Assembly: GCA_001898145.1 (NCBI GenBank)
Contig: MKSR01000029.1
Coordinates: forward strand, 62,001-126,000
Direction: 5' to 3'
Length of the DNA: 64,000 nucleotides
Origin: Dyadobacter sp. 50-39
GTDB lineage: Bacteria; Bacteroidota; Bacteroidia; Cytophagales; Spirosomataceae
Made by a program: the position numbers and the translations under genes
The notes under the pieces: model-generated
Databases searched by the model: none
Told to the model about the DNA's origin: nothing
The model's input: only the letters and a program-made list of their open reading frames with translations
Shown: positions 9,565 through 18,811 of the stretch, one piece after another
How positions within the stretch are numbered: the stretch's first letter is position 1
Layout: each line of letters opens with the position of its first letter

Positions 9565-10266
9565 TCAGTTTAGGTTAAAATATTGGCTTTTATTGCTGTT
9601 CGTCCGGGGCTTATGGATGATCTGCGAGTTGCGGATCAGCACAATCACCACCAGGCCGGTAATAATCGCAAGGGAGATTTGCAGAAAGGAAATGACACCA
9701 AAACTCGCCACATTCATTTTCGAAGCCTTCACCAGGTCCTTCCCGATCGTCGACTGAATTCCTGCCAGCTCATTCAGGTTTAAAATCGTGCTTTCGAACG
9801 TGGTGCTGCCCGGCGCGGAAAACAATTGCCTGGCTTCCACAAACGATCCGGCAGCACATAGCGCCAGGACCCGGCTTTCCAGGCTGGCATACTGGCCGAT
9901 CTGGCCTTTGAATCCATGCAGGCTTTTCGCTTCCTCGTCCACCAGGTAAGTTTTTTCAAAGATCCGGATCAGCGAATCGATGCTCCGGTCGTGCGCGCTC
10001 AGCTGCGCCCTCACATGTGCGGGGGATGGCTGCTCCTCCGAGTACAGGTAATTTTCAAGCGAAAGGCGCTTGCGGTACAGATTCTCGGTGAGATACAGGA
10101 TAGTAGTGGCGGGAACGAGGCGATCTTTATAGATGGATGAAAACGACTCGTCGATACCCTCCACATTGTAGCGTGAAATTAACGTTCCGCCAACGATCAA
10201 TGCCATGATCCCTCCCAACAAAATTGCAGCTTTAAACTTCTGCTGAATAACAAATGACCACCTCAT
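9565..10266 (-). CDS. Four-helix-bundle sensor-like membrane protein
   Basis: 233 residues: a membrane helix near residues 12-33 (AAILLGGIMALIVGGTLI), about 145 residues of helical periplasmic region, then a second membrane helix near 190-212 (SFLQISLAIITGLVVIVLI) and a short cytoplasmic tail. This is the layout of the 4HB_MCP sensor module of chemotaxis receptors, but no HAMP, kinase or methyl-accepting domain follows. The protein may therefore signal through a partner, or only bind a ligand. The ATG at 10266 was chosen over a TTG eight codons earlier. A promoter-like sequence just upstream would place the transcript start about 20 bases before this ATG. Confidence 0.7.
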   Translation of the reverse strand: MRWSFVIQQKFKAAILLGGIMALIVGGTLISRYNVEGIDESFSSIYKDRLVPATTILYLTENLYRKRLSLENYLYSEEQPSPAHVRAQLSAHDRSIDSLIRIFEKTYLVDEEAKSLHGFKGQIGQYASLESRVLALCAAGSFVEARQLFSAPGSTTFESTILNLNELAGIQSTIGKDLVKASKMNVASFGVISFLQISLAIITGLVVIVLIRNSQIIHKPRTNSNKSQYFNLN

Positions 10267-10286
10267 GAATTGATAATTAACTTTTG

Positions 10287-10319
10287 CCAAGGTATCAATG
10301 TATTTACAAAATACAAAAA
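10287..10319 (-). promoter_or_regulatory. Candidate promoter for the four-helix-bundle gene
   Basis: Read on the minus strand, TTTTTG, 19 bases, then TACCTTGG resemble the Bacteroidota promoter with one mismatch in the second box. Confidence 0.35.
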
Positions 10320-10378
10320 TATCTTTCTATATTAACGAAAAAGTACACTGTGTAATATCTGTTTTACAATGTACACAC

Positions 10379-10409
10379 AAAAAAAGCGCAGAGGCAAATG
10401 CCTCTGCGC
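10379..10409 (-). terminator. Terminator of the TonB-linked barrel gene
   Basis: On the minus strand a ten-pair stem GCGCAGAGGC/GCCTCTGCGC with a four-base loop runs into a seven-T tract, 21 bases after the gene. Confidence 0.9.
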
Positions 10410-10429
10410 CATGACGTGCCCGGCAAAAA

Positions 10430-12916
10430 TCAGTTTTGCTGCCCGCCTCCTACAACATCCGTATTGTTAACCGACTTCGTTTTCTTCTTCGGTGCATTGA
10501 AGCTCATCTTTCCGATCGAATAGCTGAATGTCACTTTGAAGTTCCGGTTGTAAAGCTGCGTCGCGCCGGTTTGCACGAACTGCGGCGAGTTCAGGTTCGA
10601 AGTAAAACGCACCCCCTTGGTCAGGAAGTTCTCCGCACCGAAACCAATGCTGCCCTTTTTGTTGGCAAAATCCTTTTTGAACCCTAATGAATATAGGTAG
10701 AACCCGGTACGCGTGCCTTGCAGCTGGATTTCCTTTCCACGGTAAAACCCGAATGCCTGCAATCCCCAGCCGTTCTGCAATGAAATTTGCGACATCAACC
10801 GGCCACCGTAGTTGAAACCGGAATTACTGATCCCCACCGAAGTACCATCCAGGCCGGTCGTCTGGCCTTCCAGATAGGAATGCAGAATATCGATACTACC
10901 ATTCAGGGTCCATTTCGGCGTCAGGTACACGTTGGCAAACACATTGGCACCGTAGGCCCGCTGCTTGCCGATGTTCTCAAACGTCGTCACGATCGCGCCT
11001 TGCAGCGTATCGACGGCCATACGAACCTGCGTAATCGAATTATTGGTCTGGCGGGCGAAAACCGAGGCATTAATGTAAGTTTTCTTGATGTTGGTACTCA
11101 ATGCAAGTTCAAAATTGTCTGTCAGCTCAGGGCTCAATGCCGGGTTACCGGTACTAATGCTCTGCGGGTTGGCCAGGTTCACGTTCGGGTTGAGTTGCTG
11201 AATACCCGGGCGCTGAATGCGGCGGTTGTAGGCCGCTTTCAAAGTTGTACTACCGGAAAGCGCTTTCGACACGTTGATGCTAGGCACGAGGTTTCCGTAA
11301 GCCGGAATGTCGATGGCCTTATCAGCCCCCATATCGGCGGTAATGCCGGTGTATTCGTAGCGCGTCCCGAGTTTGAATGTGTATTTGCTTTTGGTTGAAA
11401 GTGTATAGGAAAAATAACCGGCCGCCACATTCTGCTTGTAATTCAAAGCACCTGACGGGTTGGTCGTGCTCAATACAAAATCGCCCGATTCTCCGGCAGC
11501 AAGGTATTTAAAATCACTGTTCACAGTCCTGAAAATCCCTTTTGCACCGAATTCCAATAACTGGTTCTTGCCCAGCGGCGTCTGGTAATCGGTTTGCAGG
11601 GTCAATTCCGAATTCTCGTTTTTGTTTTCATTTTTCAGCTTGCTATCCACCGCGCCGGATTCGTTGAGCAGGTCGGTATTGAAATTATTGGTCAGGCCGG
11701 TGCGGCTGTACAGCGTGGAAATGCTCCACTCCTGCTGCGGCTTGAAGGTGCGGATGTAGTCAATATTAAAATCCACCGTCCCGGAAAGGTCCTTGCGATC
11801 AACCTTACGTAATGAGCTGTTGCTAAGACTGCTATTTTCATATTGATTAATGGTCAGATCCTGCTTCTGGATAAAATTCCGCGTTCCGTAGCGCAAACCC
11901 GCTGATAATGCCTGGTTTTTGCCCAAATCATAATCCCAACCCAATGAATACTGCCCGAACAAACCGCGGTCTTTCGCGGTAGAGCTCTGGTTGGTAAGGA
12001 ACGAACTCCCGCCGGAATAGGTCGTCTGATCGAGAACGGAAGTCGCTTTGTTATAGAATGCACGGCCGAACCCGCCGAGCGTGAAGCCCATTTTACCTTT
12101 GCGATAGCTCCCGTTCAAGCCCAGGTTGGAACCGCGGTTACCCACACCGGAATCGATGTTCAGCGTCAGGCCTTGCAGGTTATTTTTCTTAGTGATGATG
12201 TTGATAATCCCTCCCGAGCCTTCTGCGTCATATTTGGCCGAAGGAGAGGTGATCACTTCTACCGATTTGATCATATCCGCTGGAATCTGCTTCAAGGCAT
12301 CCGCCACATTTGCGGCAATGATGGTAGAAGGTTTGTTATTAATCAAAACCTTGATATTATTGCTTCCCCGCAGCGACACATTGCCATCCAGGTCCACCGA
12401 CAGCATAGGCACCTTCCGCAGCAGGTCCGAAGCATCACCACCTTTGGAAGTAATGTCCTTTTCTGCATTGAAAACCATCCTGTCCACCTTCTCTTCGATC
12501 AGCGATTTCTCGCCGGTAATGGTCACTTCCTGCAAGTTTTGCACACTGGAAGCGAGCTGAATAGACCCCAGTTCCACATCCTTGCCTTTTTCCACCTTCA
12601 CAGTGATAGCCTTATCTTTATAGCCAATGAAAGAAATCATCAGCTTGTAAGCACCGGGCGCCACTTTCGAAATGGCAAACTTACCGGACTCATCGGCGGT
12701 GGTACCGTCAATCGCTTTGTTATCAGCGACATTGAATAATGCAATACTGGCAAATTCCACGCCCTTTGCGGCGGCTGAATCCAGTACAATTCCTGAAATC
12801 TTCGAATTTCCCTGCGCAGGAGCCTGTGCGAAGGATAGGTTAGCGGCAATAGCCAGGATAAGGGTCAAAATGCCAAATCTGACGGCTGACAGTAAGAGGT
12901 TGTTCATACTTTCCAT
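10430..12916 (-). CDS. TonB-linked outer membrane beta-barrel protein with carboxypeptidase-like domain
   Basis: 828 residues. Signal peptide to about residue 30, then a carboxypeptidase D regulatory-like beta-sandwich (about 38-120), a plug domain (about 130-240, with VSLRGSNNIKVLINNKPS and GSGGIINIITKK), and a barrel to the C-terminus. This is the OMP_b-brl_3 type found in Bacteroidota. Like SusC relatives it probably takes up or binds a TonB-dependent ligand, but no SusD partner lies nearby, so the substrate is open. A second ATG three codons in is an equal start choice. It is a single gene with its own terminator. Confidence 0.85.
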   Translation of the reverse strand: MESMNNLLLSAVRFGILTLILAIAANLSFAQAPAQGNSKISGIVLDSAAAKGVEFASIALFNVADNKAIDGTTADESGKFAISKVAPGAYKLMISFIGYKDKAITVKVEKGKDVELGSIQLASSVQNLQEVTITGEKSLIEEKVDRMVFNAEKDITSKGGDASDLLRKVPMLSVDLDGNVSLRGSNNIKVLINNKPSTIIAANVADALKQIPADMIKSVEVITSPSAKYDAEGSGGIINIITKKNNLQGLTLNIDSGVGNRGSNLGLNGSYRKGKMGFTLGGFGRAFYNKATSVLDQTTYSGGSSFLTNQSSTAKDRGLFGQYSLGWDYDLGKNQALSAGLRYGTRNFIQKQDLTINQYENSSLSNSSLRKVDRKDLSGTVDFNIDYIRTFKPQQEWSISTLYSRTGLTNNFNTDLLNESGAVDSKLKNENKNENSELTLQTDYQTPLGKNQLLEFGAKGIFRTVNSDFKYLAAGESGDFVLSTTNPSGALNYKQNVAAGYFSYTLSTKSKYTFKLGTRYEYTGITADMGADKAIDIPAYGNLVPSINVSKALSGSTTLKAAYNRRIQRPGIQQLNPNVNLANPQSISTGNPALSPELTDNFELALSTNIKKTYINASVFARQTNNSITQVRMAVDTLQGAIVTTFENIGKQRAYGANVFANVYLTPKWTLNGSIDILHSYLEGQTTGLDGTSVGISNSGFNYGGRLMSQISLQNGWGLQAFGFYRGKEIQLQGTRTGFYLYSLGFKKDFANKKGSIGFGAENFLTKGVRFTSNLNSPQFVQTGATQLYNRNFKVTFSYSIGKMSFNAPKKKTKSVNNTDVVGGGQQN

Positions 12917-13205
12917 AAGTTAATCAAAGAGGGTGCTTTCGCCACTGTCCTACTTAAATGCAATTCTCAATACAAAAGAAAAACATCTTTCATATTTATT
13001 ATTTGATAATAGATAGCCACCCCGAATTCATCTGCGAATCGGCGCTTTCGGGATACCAATCCATAATCAGGCAAATGGCGCGGCCCGCACGGCTACGAGT
13101 ACCCGGAGCGTGGTACAGTTTTGGTGAAGACGCAATACAAGCTTACTTTTGAAACTCCAATGCAATGCGGCGAAGTCCGCTGAGCACTAACTTACTCTTC
13201 TGTTC

Positions 13206-13940
13206 ATGAATGATGCTGTCATAGATTTCAGTAAAGTCCACCAGATACAAATTTTTGGAATAACCATTATGGAGCCATCGACGGTATTGTCGAGCCTGAT
13301 GATGACCGCCGTATGCATTTACGCGTTTTTCCATCTCAATAAACTGGGACGCGCGCACCGCATGTACAAGCAGATCCAGTACTTCTTTCTCTTCATGGCG
13401 ATTGCCACGGCTATCGGCGGGATATTGGGGCATGGCTTCTTGTATATGACCGGCAAAGTCGGTAAGATTCCGGGCTGGTTCGCGAGCATGATCGCCGTCG
13501 CATTGTTCGAAAGAGCGGCCATATGGCATATCAAACCACTCTTGCACCGTCGTAATGGCCTGCTGCTGGGCTGGCTGAACTATGTCGAATTGACCGTTTT
13601 TTTCGTGCTAACCTTCATCACGCTCGATTTCCGGATCGTGGAAGTGCATGCATTCTACGGGCTGTTCCTGATGCTCTTCATGATCGAAATCTATGTGTAT
13701 AAGAAGAGAAAAGACCCGGGCAGCAAAAATATCTTCCTCGCAACACTGATGGGCGCGATCGCTGCGGGCTTTCATGCTCTGAAATTCAGCTTCGGCGACT
13801 GGTTCAATTACAATGATATTGCGCACATTCCGATGTCGCTGTCCATCTGGTTCTATTACCAGGGCGCGCGGCATATGACCTATTATGGCGACGAGATGAT
13901 CGTGCCGGAGGAAGTGATTGAAAGCGAAAGCAATGGCTAA
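13206..13940 (+). CDS. Seven-helix-type integral membrane protein
   Basis: 244 residues with about seven hydrophobic helices starting near residue 24 and ending near 228. Polar residues lie inside the membrane part: ILGHGFLYM near 74, and a conserved-looking pair FHALKFSFGDW and YNDIAHIPMS near the C-terminal helices. Histidine and aspartate at such positions resemble the ceramidase-like (CREST) membrane hydrolases, but the match is not complete and I make no enzyme call. The start is either here or at a second ATG 21 codons later, directly before the first helix. It ends at a strong terminator shared with the peroxiredoxin gene. Confidence 0.65.
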   Translation: MNDAVIDFSKVHQIQIFGITIMEPSTVLSSLMMTAVCIYAFFHLNKLGRAHRMYKQIQYFFLFMAIATAIGGILGHGFLYMTGKVGKIPGWFASMIAVALFERAAIWHIKPLLHRRNGLLLGWLNYVELTVFFVLTFITLDFRIVEVHAFYGLFLMLFMIEIYVYKKRKDPGSKNIFLATLMGAIAAGFHALKFSFGDWFNYNDIAHIPMSLSIWFYYQGARHMTYYGDEMIVPEEVIESESNG

Positions 13941-13941
13941 T

Positions 13942-13978
13942 AAAAAAACGGATGCCTCTCAGACATCCGTTTTTTTTT
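13942..13978. terminator. Bidirectional terminator
   Basis: The stem AAAACGGATG/CATCCGTTTT with A and T runs on both sides sits between the membrane protein gene and the convergent peroxiredoxin gene. Confidence 0.9.
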
Positions 13979-13993
13979 ACTAGCCGAAAAGAA

Positions 13994-14629
13994 TTACTTG
14001 TTCGGCTGTGGCGTGTAGCGCAGGTATGGCTTCACAATATTCAATCCTTTGGTAAACTTCTTCTGCGCATCTTCCGTGCTCACAGCGGGCACTACAATTA
14101 CATCGTCGCCTTCTTTCCAGTCGGCTGGCGTAGCTACGGAATAGTTGGCTGTCAGCTGAAGTGAATCTATGACGCGGAGAATTTCATTGAAGTTACGGCC
14201 GGTCGATGCGGGATAAGTAAGCGTCAGTTTGATCTTTTTGTCCGGGCCGATCACAAATACCGAGCGCACCGTTGCCTTTTCACTCGCATTCGGGTGGATC
14301 ATATCATATAGGTGCGCTACCTGGCGGCCTTCGTCTGCGATGATCGGGAAGTTCACTTCGGTATTGTTCACCTCATTGATATCCGGAATCCAGCGGTGGT
14401 GCGAATCGAGGTCGTCGACGCTCACGGCGAGCACTTTCACATTGCGTTTCTCAAACTCACCTTTCAAAAGGGCTGTTTTACCCAATTCAGTTGTACAAAC
14501 GGGAGTAAAGTCAGCGGGGTGAGAGAACAACAATCCCCAGCTATCTCCCAGCCATTCGTGGAATTTGATGGGTCCCTGGGTGGTATTTGCTTCAAAATCC
14601 GGTGCGATATCTCCTAATCGAAGTGACAT
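13994..14629 (-). CDS. 1-Cys (Prx6-type) peroxiredoxin
   Basis: 211 residues. The peroxidatic cysteine is in HPADFTPVCTTELG near residue 45, with the catalytic threonine and a distal arginine in ASTGRNFNEILRV. The long C-terminal domain (from about residue 160) is the dimerisation arm of the Prx6 group. No second resolving cysteine is visible, which is the mark of the 1-Cys type. It reduces peroxides in the cytosol with an external thiol donor. A TAATTTTG box at 14686-14693 on the minus strand could be its promoter, though no upstream TTG is seen. Confidence 0.93.
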   Translation of the reverse strand: MSLRLGDIAPDFEANTTQGPIKFHEWLGDSWGLLFSHPADFTPVCTTELGKTALLKGEFEKRNVKVLAVSVDDLDSHHRWIPDINEVNNTEVNFPIIADEGRQVAHLYDMIHPNASEKATVRSVFVIGPDKKIKLTLTYPASTGRNFNEILRVIDSLQLTANYSVATPADWKEGDDVIVVPAVSTEDAQKKFTKGLNIVKPYLRYTPQPNK

Positions 14630-14933
14630 AATGGTGAAGGTTTAAAGAATGAAACATTAATCTACTAACATTGTAGAGTAAAACACAAAATTAAAGAAAT
14701 AGTTTCATTAAATACCCCATTTCTTCCATTAATAAATACAACGGTAAACTGCCCTTACAGGAACGCCATTACAAGCTGATAATCTTCACTTTAACCAATT
14801 TTAACCGCATTTTAAGGCTCGTTTAATTGCGTTTTAATTGCTGTTTGGCTCCTTTGAGAAACAAAAGCCGGAGGTGGTTTCTGCACCCGGCCGGTCGGCA
14901 AAAATACATCATAAAACGCTATCAGCTTACCCA
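14630..14933. other. Intergenic region between divergent genes
   Basis: About 300 AT-rich bases. It holds the TAATTTTG box on the minus strand noted for the peroxiredoxin and a short inverted repeat CTAC/GTAG near 14662. A frame open in front of the next gene adds 32 codons that do not resemble the family, so it is treated as untranslated. Confidence 0.5.
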
Positions 14934-16451
14934 ATGACGGCCCGGAACAACTCTTTCGATGAAAACGCGGTACTGGATGAGCTGAGGCAATTTCTGCCGG
15001 CATTGTCGACGGGCAGGACATTTACCCACCGGAATCCTTTGCAGGCCTTTCAGCACCTGCGCTTTCACGACGCGCTGCGGCATGCGTCGGAAATGCTCGG
15101 TTACCGTACATGGCTCTCGCTGGATGAATACCGCTCACTGTATAACTCCAAAAGGGTAAAACCAGGAGTTTTGGAAAAAGTACTGGTCGGGCAAAAAGGA
15201 ACAGCCCGGACTTTCGAATGGCAGGATAAGGTTTTAATGAAAAAGTTTCCTGCGGATGCTACGGCGCCACGGATCGGCCAATTGAGGGCCAACTGGCAAA
15301 AACAGTACAAAACCGACCCGGATGCACGCATTCATCCGAGATTGTTCCGCATTTTAGGCAACTATCTCGACCACGGCGTCTCCGATTGGAAATTCCCGGT
15401 GCACGGGCAGGGCTTCTTCGACTCCATGCGCGAAATGGAATCGAACAGCTTCGTCAGTGTATTCAATACGCCCCGGGCGCGGAACCTGCTTTTGCATACC
15501 AGCCCTTCCATCGAGGATTTACTGACGGTCATCGTCGGCGACGAAACGCTTTTCAAACAATACCTTTTCGACCAGCAGTTCGCACATCGCGGGTGGTCGG
15601 GGCTGGTGGCCTGGTTGGAGCGCAACGGAGAAATTCTGCCCAATGGCAGCAGCATTACCCTGTACGAACTCATTGTGTTCGAGTTACTGCTTGAAATCGA
15701 TGTGCTGGACGATCGCCTCGGAACGCACTGGGAGCCGCTGGCCTCGGGGCTCGCGAATCGGCCGAAGGACCTGTTCGCCCCGGTACCTGCTGATGAAAAA
15801 AGCGAGGTGCTTGGCATTTGGCAGGAGGCTTTTGAATGGAGCTATTATGAAGGAATACTTGCCGGATTCAGCCGCGACCGGCAAAATTTCACGGAAGGGC
15901 GTACTTTGACCCGCATCGTTACAAACGCGCCGGATTCCCTCTGCATTGTCGGAAGGCCGTCGGTACTCCGGAACCTGCCGAACGGCCACCGCGCGTTTCT
16001 GCACAGCTACGATTTTGCCGTCGATAGGGACGGAGAACTGCTGAAAAGCACGCTGGAAACCGTAATACCCTCGCTGGGAGCTGCTAGCCTGGAATATTTC
16101 TTCGCGCGAACCGCATGGACCGCCGTGGAAAGCAACGCTGCGCTGACCGACCAGATTATCGGGCTTTTTGGCATAGCCGACAGCGTAAGTGGCGATTTGC
16201 GAACGGGATTGCCCGCTTCGCTGATCGAAGATTTGGAACCAACGCGCCTGCTATGTGTTGTGGAACAGTTTCCGGAAACCGTGCTGAAAGTAATTGACCG
16301 GCTCGATGCGGCCGTCGCAAGATGGCTGGCGAATGAATGGGTACACATGGTGGTAACGGATCCTGCTTCAGGTGAACTCCGGGTGTTGAAGAACGGCGAG
16401 CTGGCCGCCTATAAATCCGACAGACGGCCCGTTGAGGATGCCGTCCATTAA
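14934..16451 (+). CDS. Shortened DabA-like (DUF2309) protein lacking the zinc-site core
   Basis: 505 residues against about 800-1000 for DabA, the carbonic-anhydrase-like subunit of DAB inorganic carbon transporters. The N-terminal family signature FTHRNPLQAFQHLRF is present near residue 33. The C-terminal part is also typical: HSYDFAVDRDGELL near 356, GDLRTGLPASL, then LEPTRLLCVVE near 435. Between them the family's FCIDVRSE motif survives only as LCIVGRPS (near 334), with the aspartate lost. The following stretch, which normally carries the zinc-binding histidine and second cysteine, is missing. The frame is uninterrupted. A shortened DabB-like gene follows 60 bases later. Confidence 0.8.
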   Translation: MTARNNSFDENAVLDELRQFLPALSTGRTFTHRNPLQAFQHLRFHDALRHASEMLGYRTWLSLDEYRSLYNSKRVKPGVLEKVLVGQKGTARTFEWQDKVLMKKFPADATAPRIGQLRANWQKQYKTDPDARIHPRLFRILGNYLDHGVSDWKFPVHGQGFFDSMREMESNSFVSVFNTPRARNLLLHTSPSIEDLLTVIVGDETLFKQYLFDQQFAHRGWSGLVAWLERNGEILPNGSSITLYELIVFELLLEIDVLDDRLGTHWEPLASGLANRPKDLFAPVPADEKSEVLGIWQEAFEWSYYEGILAGFSRDRQNFTEGRTLTRIVTNAPDSLCIVGRPSVLRNLPNGHRAFLHSYDFAVDRDGELLKSTLETVIPSLGAASLEYFFARTAWTAVESNAALTDQIIGLFGIADSVSGDLRTGLPASLIEDLEPTRLLCVVEQFPETVLKVIDRLDAAVARWLANEWVHMVVTDPASGELRVLKNGELAAYKSDRRPVEDAVH

Positions 16452-16511
16452 AATATTCGCTATCGATGGCTGGTGGTTGGTAAAGCCGCATTGCTGATTT
16501 ACCGGTCGTCG

Positions 16512-17453
16512 ATGGCTTTTTTAAACGAGTATATGTTTTGGAATGATTTCCATTTTGATGGTTTGACACTAGCCTATCTGACTACCGGATTCGCTATGAC
16601 ACTCCTGGCCGTGTGGAATGGCAGCAGCATCTTCCGCGGTCGCAGGCAATGGTCCTTGTTCGTTTGCACGGTTATGCTTTTTGGTGTTGGTTATGGGTTG
16701 GCCGTTTTTTCAGGTGATTGGAAAACGTTACTGCTTGGCTGGGAGATAATGGGCGCCGCTTCATTTCTGCTCATCATTCTCCATCGTGACTTTTCGGGCG
16801 GCATTCCGGCGAAAGCCTTTTTTATATATCGCATGGGTGATACGGGCTTGCTCCTTGCCATGTGGGCAAGCCTCCACCCGTGGCGGCACGATACGACGAT
16901 CATTTCACTCCTGCTGCTGGCAACCGCGTCCCTGCAAGCGTCGCAGTTACCGTTCTCTTCGTGGCTGCCCCAGGCACTGGAGAATACCACCACGGCGAGC
17001 GCTGTGCTGCTTACGACGCTCACCATGCAGATGGGTGCATTCCTGCTGCTGCGGACCTATCCGTATTGGGAACACCAGCTTTCGGTCCGCATACTCATGG
17101 CATTGCTCGGCCTGGTCGCCGCCGCGATGGCAGCAGGCTTTGCCCGTGTTCAATCGTCCGTAAAGCGGCGCGTTGCCTACGTTTCCATGGCCCACAACGG
17201 ACTCATTTTTATCGAAGTGGCCGCTGGCTTCAAAAGCCTGGCACTCATACATATCGCAGCAAATGCATTCCTGGGTGCGTACCGGTTACTCGTTCAGCCT
17301 TCGGTTGTGGTTTCCGGCGCGGGAGCGCGTACTATTTCCAATCGTAAAACCTGGGAAGACAGGCTTCCCAAGAAATTGAAATACACCATTTATATGCTCG
17401 ATACCAGGGAATGGGGCCTGTATGCGCGCTTTTCCAGATACCTGAGATCATAA
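16512..17453 (+). CDS. Shortened DabB/NuoL-like membrane protein
   Basis: 313 residues with about nine or ten membrane helices, related to the antiporter-like subunits NuoL/DabB, which usually have 500-600 residues. GWEIMGAASFLLI and FFIYRMGDTGLLL match the family. In the helix that normally reads AKSAQLP with a proton-path lysine the sequence is LQASQLPFSSWLP, and the later histidine of the VSALIH segment is leucine. The protein stops after the KRRVAYVSMAHNG helix. ATG was chosen over a GTG 13 codons upstream. With the preceding gene it forms a DAB-like pair in which both subunits have lost key parts. Confidence 0.75.
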   Translation: MAFLNEYMFWNDFHFDGLTLAYLTTGFAMTLLAVWNGSSIFRGRRQWSLFVCTVMLFGVGYGLAVFSGDWKTLLLGWEIMGAASFLLIILHRDFSGGIPAKAFFIYRMGDTGLLLAMWASLHPWRHDTTIISLLLLATASLQASQLPFSSWLPQALENTTTASAVLLTTLTMQMGAFLLLRTYPYWEHQLSVRILMALLGLVAAAMAAGFARVQSSVKRRVAYVSMAHNGLIFIEVAAGFKSLALIHIAANAFLGAYRLLVQPSVVVSGAGARTISNRKTWEDRLPKKLKYTIYMLDTREWGLYARFSRYLRS

Positions 17454-17540
17454 TGTCATTGCTATTAACCCACTGATTAAATCAGCAAACCGAATACCGA
17501 TTTTCATAATTATAGTTAACCTGTTCGTTTAAGTTTCGGA

Positions 17541-17574
17541 AACCATCTCATGTTTAAAATGAGATGGTTTTTTG
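17541..17574 (+). terminator. Terminator after the DAB-like pair
   Basis: The eleven-pair stem AACCATCTCAT/ATGAGATGGTT with a seven-base loop is followed by a T run. Confidence 0.85.
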
Positions 17575-17632
17575 TTTATTTTGAACTAAGCCCGTTTGTT
17601 TTGCTTTTTAAGATTAAAACCGACCTTAACCC

Positions 17633-18811
17633 TTGAAACTGCCTGTCTATTTGGATCATAACGCGACCACCCCTGTGGACCCGAGGGTTTTGCAGGAGAT
17701 GCTTCCCTATTTTTCGGACAGGTTCGGAAACGCGGCAAGCCGTACGCATTCGTATGGCTGGGAAGCGGAAGAATCTGTGGACATAGCCAGGGAACAGATC
17801 GCCAACCTCATAGGCGCGCACCCGCACGAGATTGTCTTCACTTCCGGCGCGACCGAGGCCGTAAATCTCGCTATCAAAGGTGTTTTTGAAAGTTCCGACC
17901 GACAGGAGAAGCACATCATCACGGTATGTACTGAACACAAGGCAGTGCTCGATACCTGCAAGCATATCGAACGCCTGGGCGGCAGGGTTACCTACCTGCC
18001 CGTCGATGCGAGCGGGCTGGTCAGCCTCACCGACCTCGAAAATGCCGTCACACCGGATACGATCCTCATTGCGGTCATGTATGCCAATAATGAGACCGGC
18101 GTGATCCAACCCATTCGTGAAATAGCCGCTATCGCGAAACAGCACCATATTACTTTCCTTTCGGACGCCACACAGGCCGTGGGTAAAATCCCCGTGAATG
18201 TCCAGAATGAGGGCATCGACCTGCTTGCATTGAGCGCACATAAAATATATGGCCCCAAAGGTGTGGGTGCATTGTATGTACGCAAAAAGAACCCGGCCGT
18301 GACTCTAACCGCCCAGATCGACGGCGGCGGACACGAGCGGAATATGCGCAGCGGGACCCTGAATGTCCCCGGCATCGTGGGCCTTGGCTGGGCTTGCGAG
18401 ATAGCAGGTGCCGAGATGGCCCGCGAAAGCAAACACATTGCTGCATTGCGCAATACATTCGAAGTGGAGCTGCTCGTACTGCAAGATATTGAGATCAACG
18501 CGGCAGATGCGCGAAGACTGCCGCATTGCACCAACATTTCATTCGGGCAGGTGGATGGCGAAAAACTGATATTCGAAGCCGGCAGCGACCTGGCATTTTC
18601 GCGCAGCTCGGCGTGCACGTCGGCCACACTGGAACCCAGCTATGTGCTGAAAGCCATGGGCTTTTCGGATGAGCGGATCCATAACTCCTTCCGGTTCAGC
18701 TTCGGGCGGTTTTCTACCGAGGAACATGTGAATCACGCGGTTTCCGTTATTTCAAAGATCGTAAAACAACATCGCCATGAAAGAGATCACGGACATTATC
18801 CGGTCGTATGA
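17633..18811 (+). CDS. Cysteine desulfurase (IscS/NifS family)
   Basis: 392 residues, PLP-dependent. The N-terminal YLDHNATTPVDP, the cofactor lysine in LSAHKIYGPKG near residue 206 and the catalytic cysteine in SSACTSATLEP near 325 are all present. It frees sulfur from cysteine as an enzyme-bound persulfide. The TTG start gives the usual length. The last 35 bases overlap the start of xdhC, and xdhC overlaps a MocA-like gene, so the sulfur probably goes to the molybdenum cofactor of a xanthine-dehydrogenase-type enzyme rather than to general iron-sulfur assembly. That role is inferred from context. No iscU lies nearby. Confidence 0.92.
   Translation: MKLPVYLDHNATTPVDPRVLQEMLPYFSDRFGNAASRTHSYGWEAEESVDIAREQIANLIGAHPHEIVFTSGATEAVNLAIKGVFESSDRQEKHIITVCTEHKAVLDTCKHIERLGGRVTYLPVDASGLVSLTDLENAVTPDTILIAVMYANNETGVIQPIREIAAIAKQHHITFLSDATQAVGKIPVNVQNEGIDLLALSAHKIYGPKGVGALYVRKKNPAVTLTAQIDGGGHERNMRSGTLNVPGIVGLGWACEIAGAEMARESKHIAALRNTFEVELLVLQDIEINAADARRLPHCTNISFGQVDGEKLIFEAGSDLAFSRSSACTSATLEPSYVLKAMGFSDERIHNSFRFSFGRFSTEEHVNHAVSVISKIVKQHRHERDHGHYPVV

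Noticed and set aside
10786-11398. 203-codon frame antisense to the barrel gene
   Set aside because: Complete overlap with a well-supported TonB-linked barrel protein in another frame.
12958-13152. 64-codon frame before the membrane protein gene
   Set aside because: Not protein-like, no family, no coupling to neighbours; treated as part of the intergenic region.
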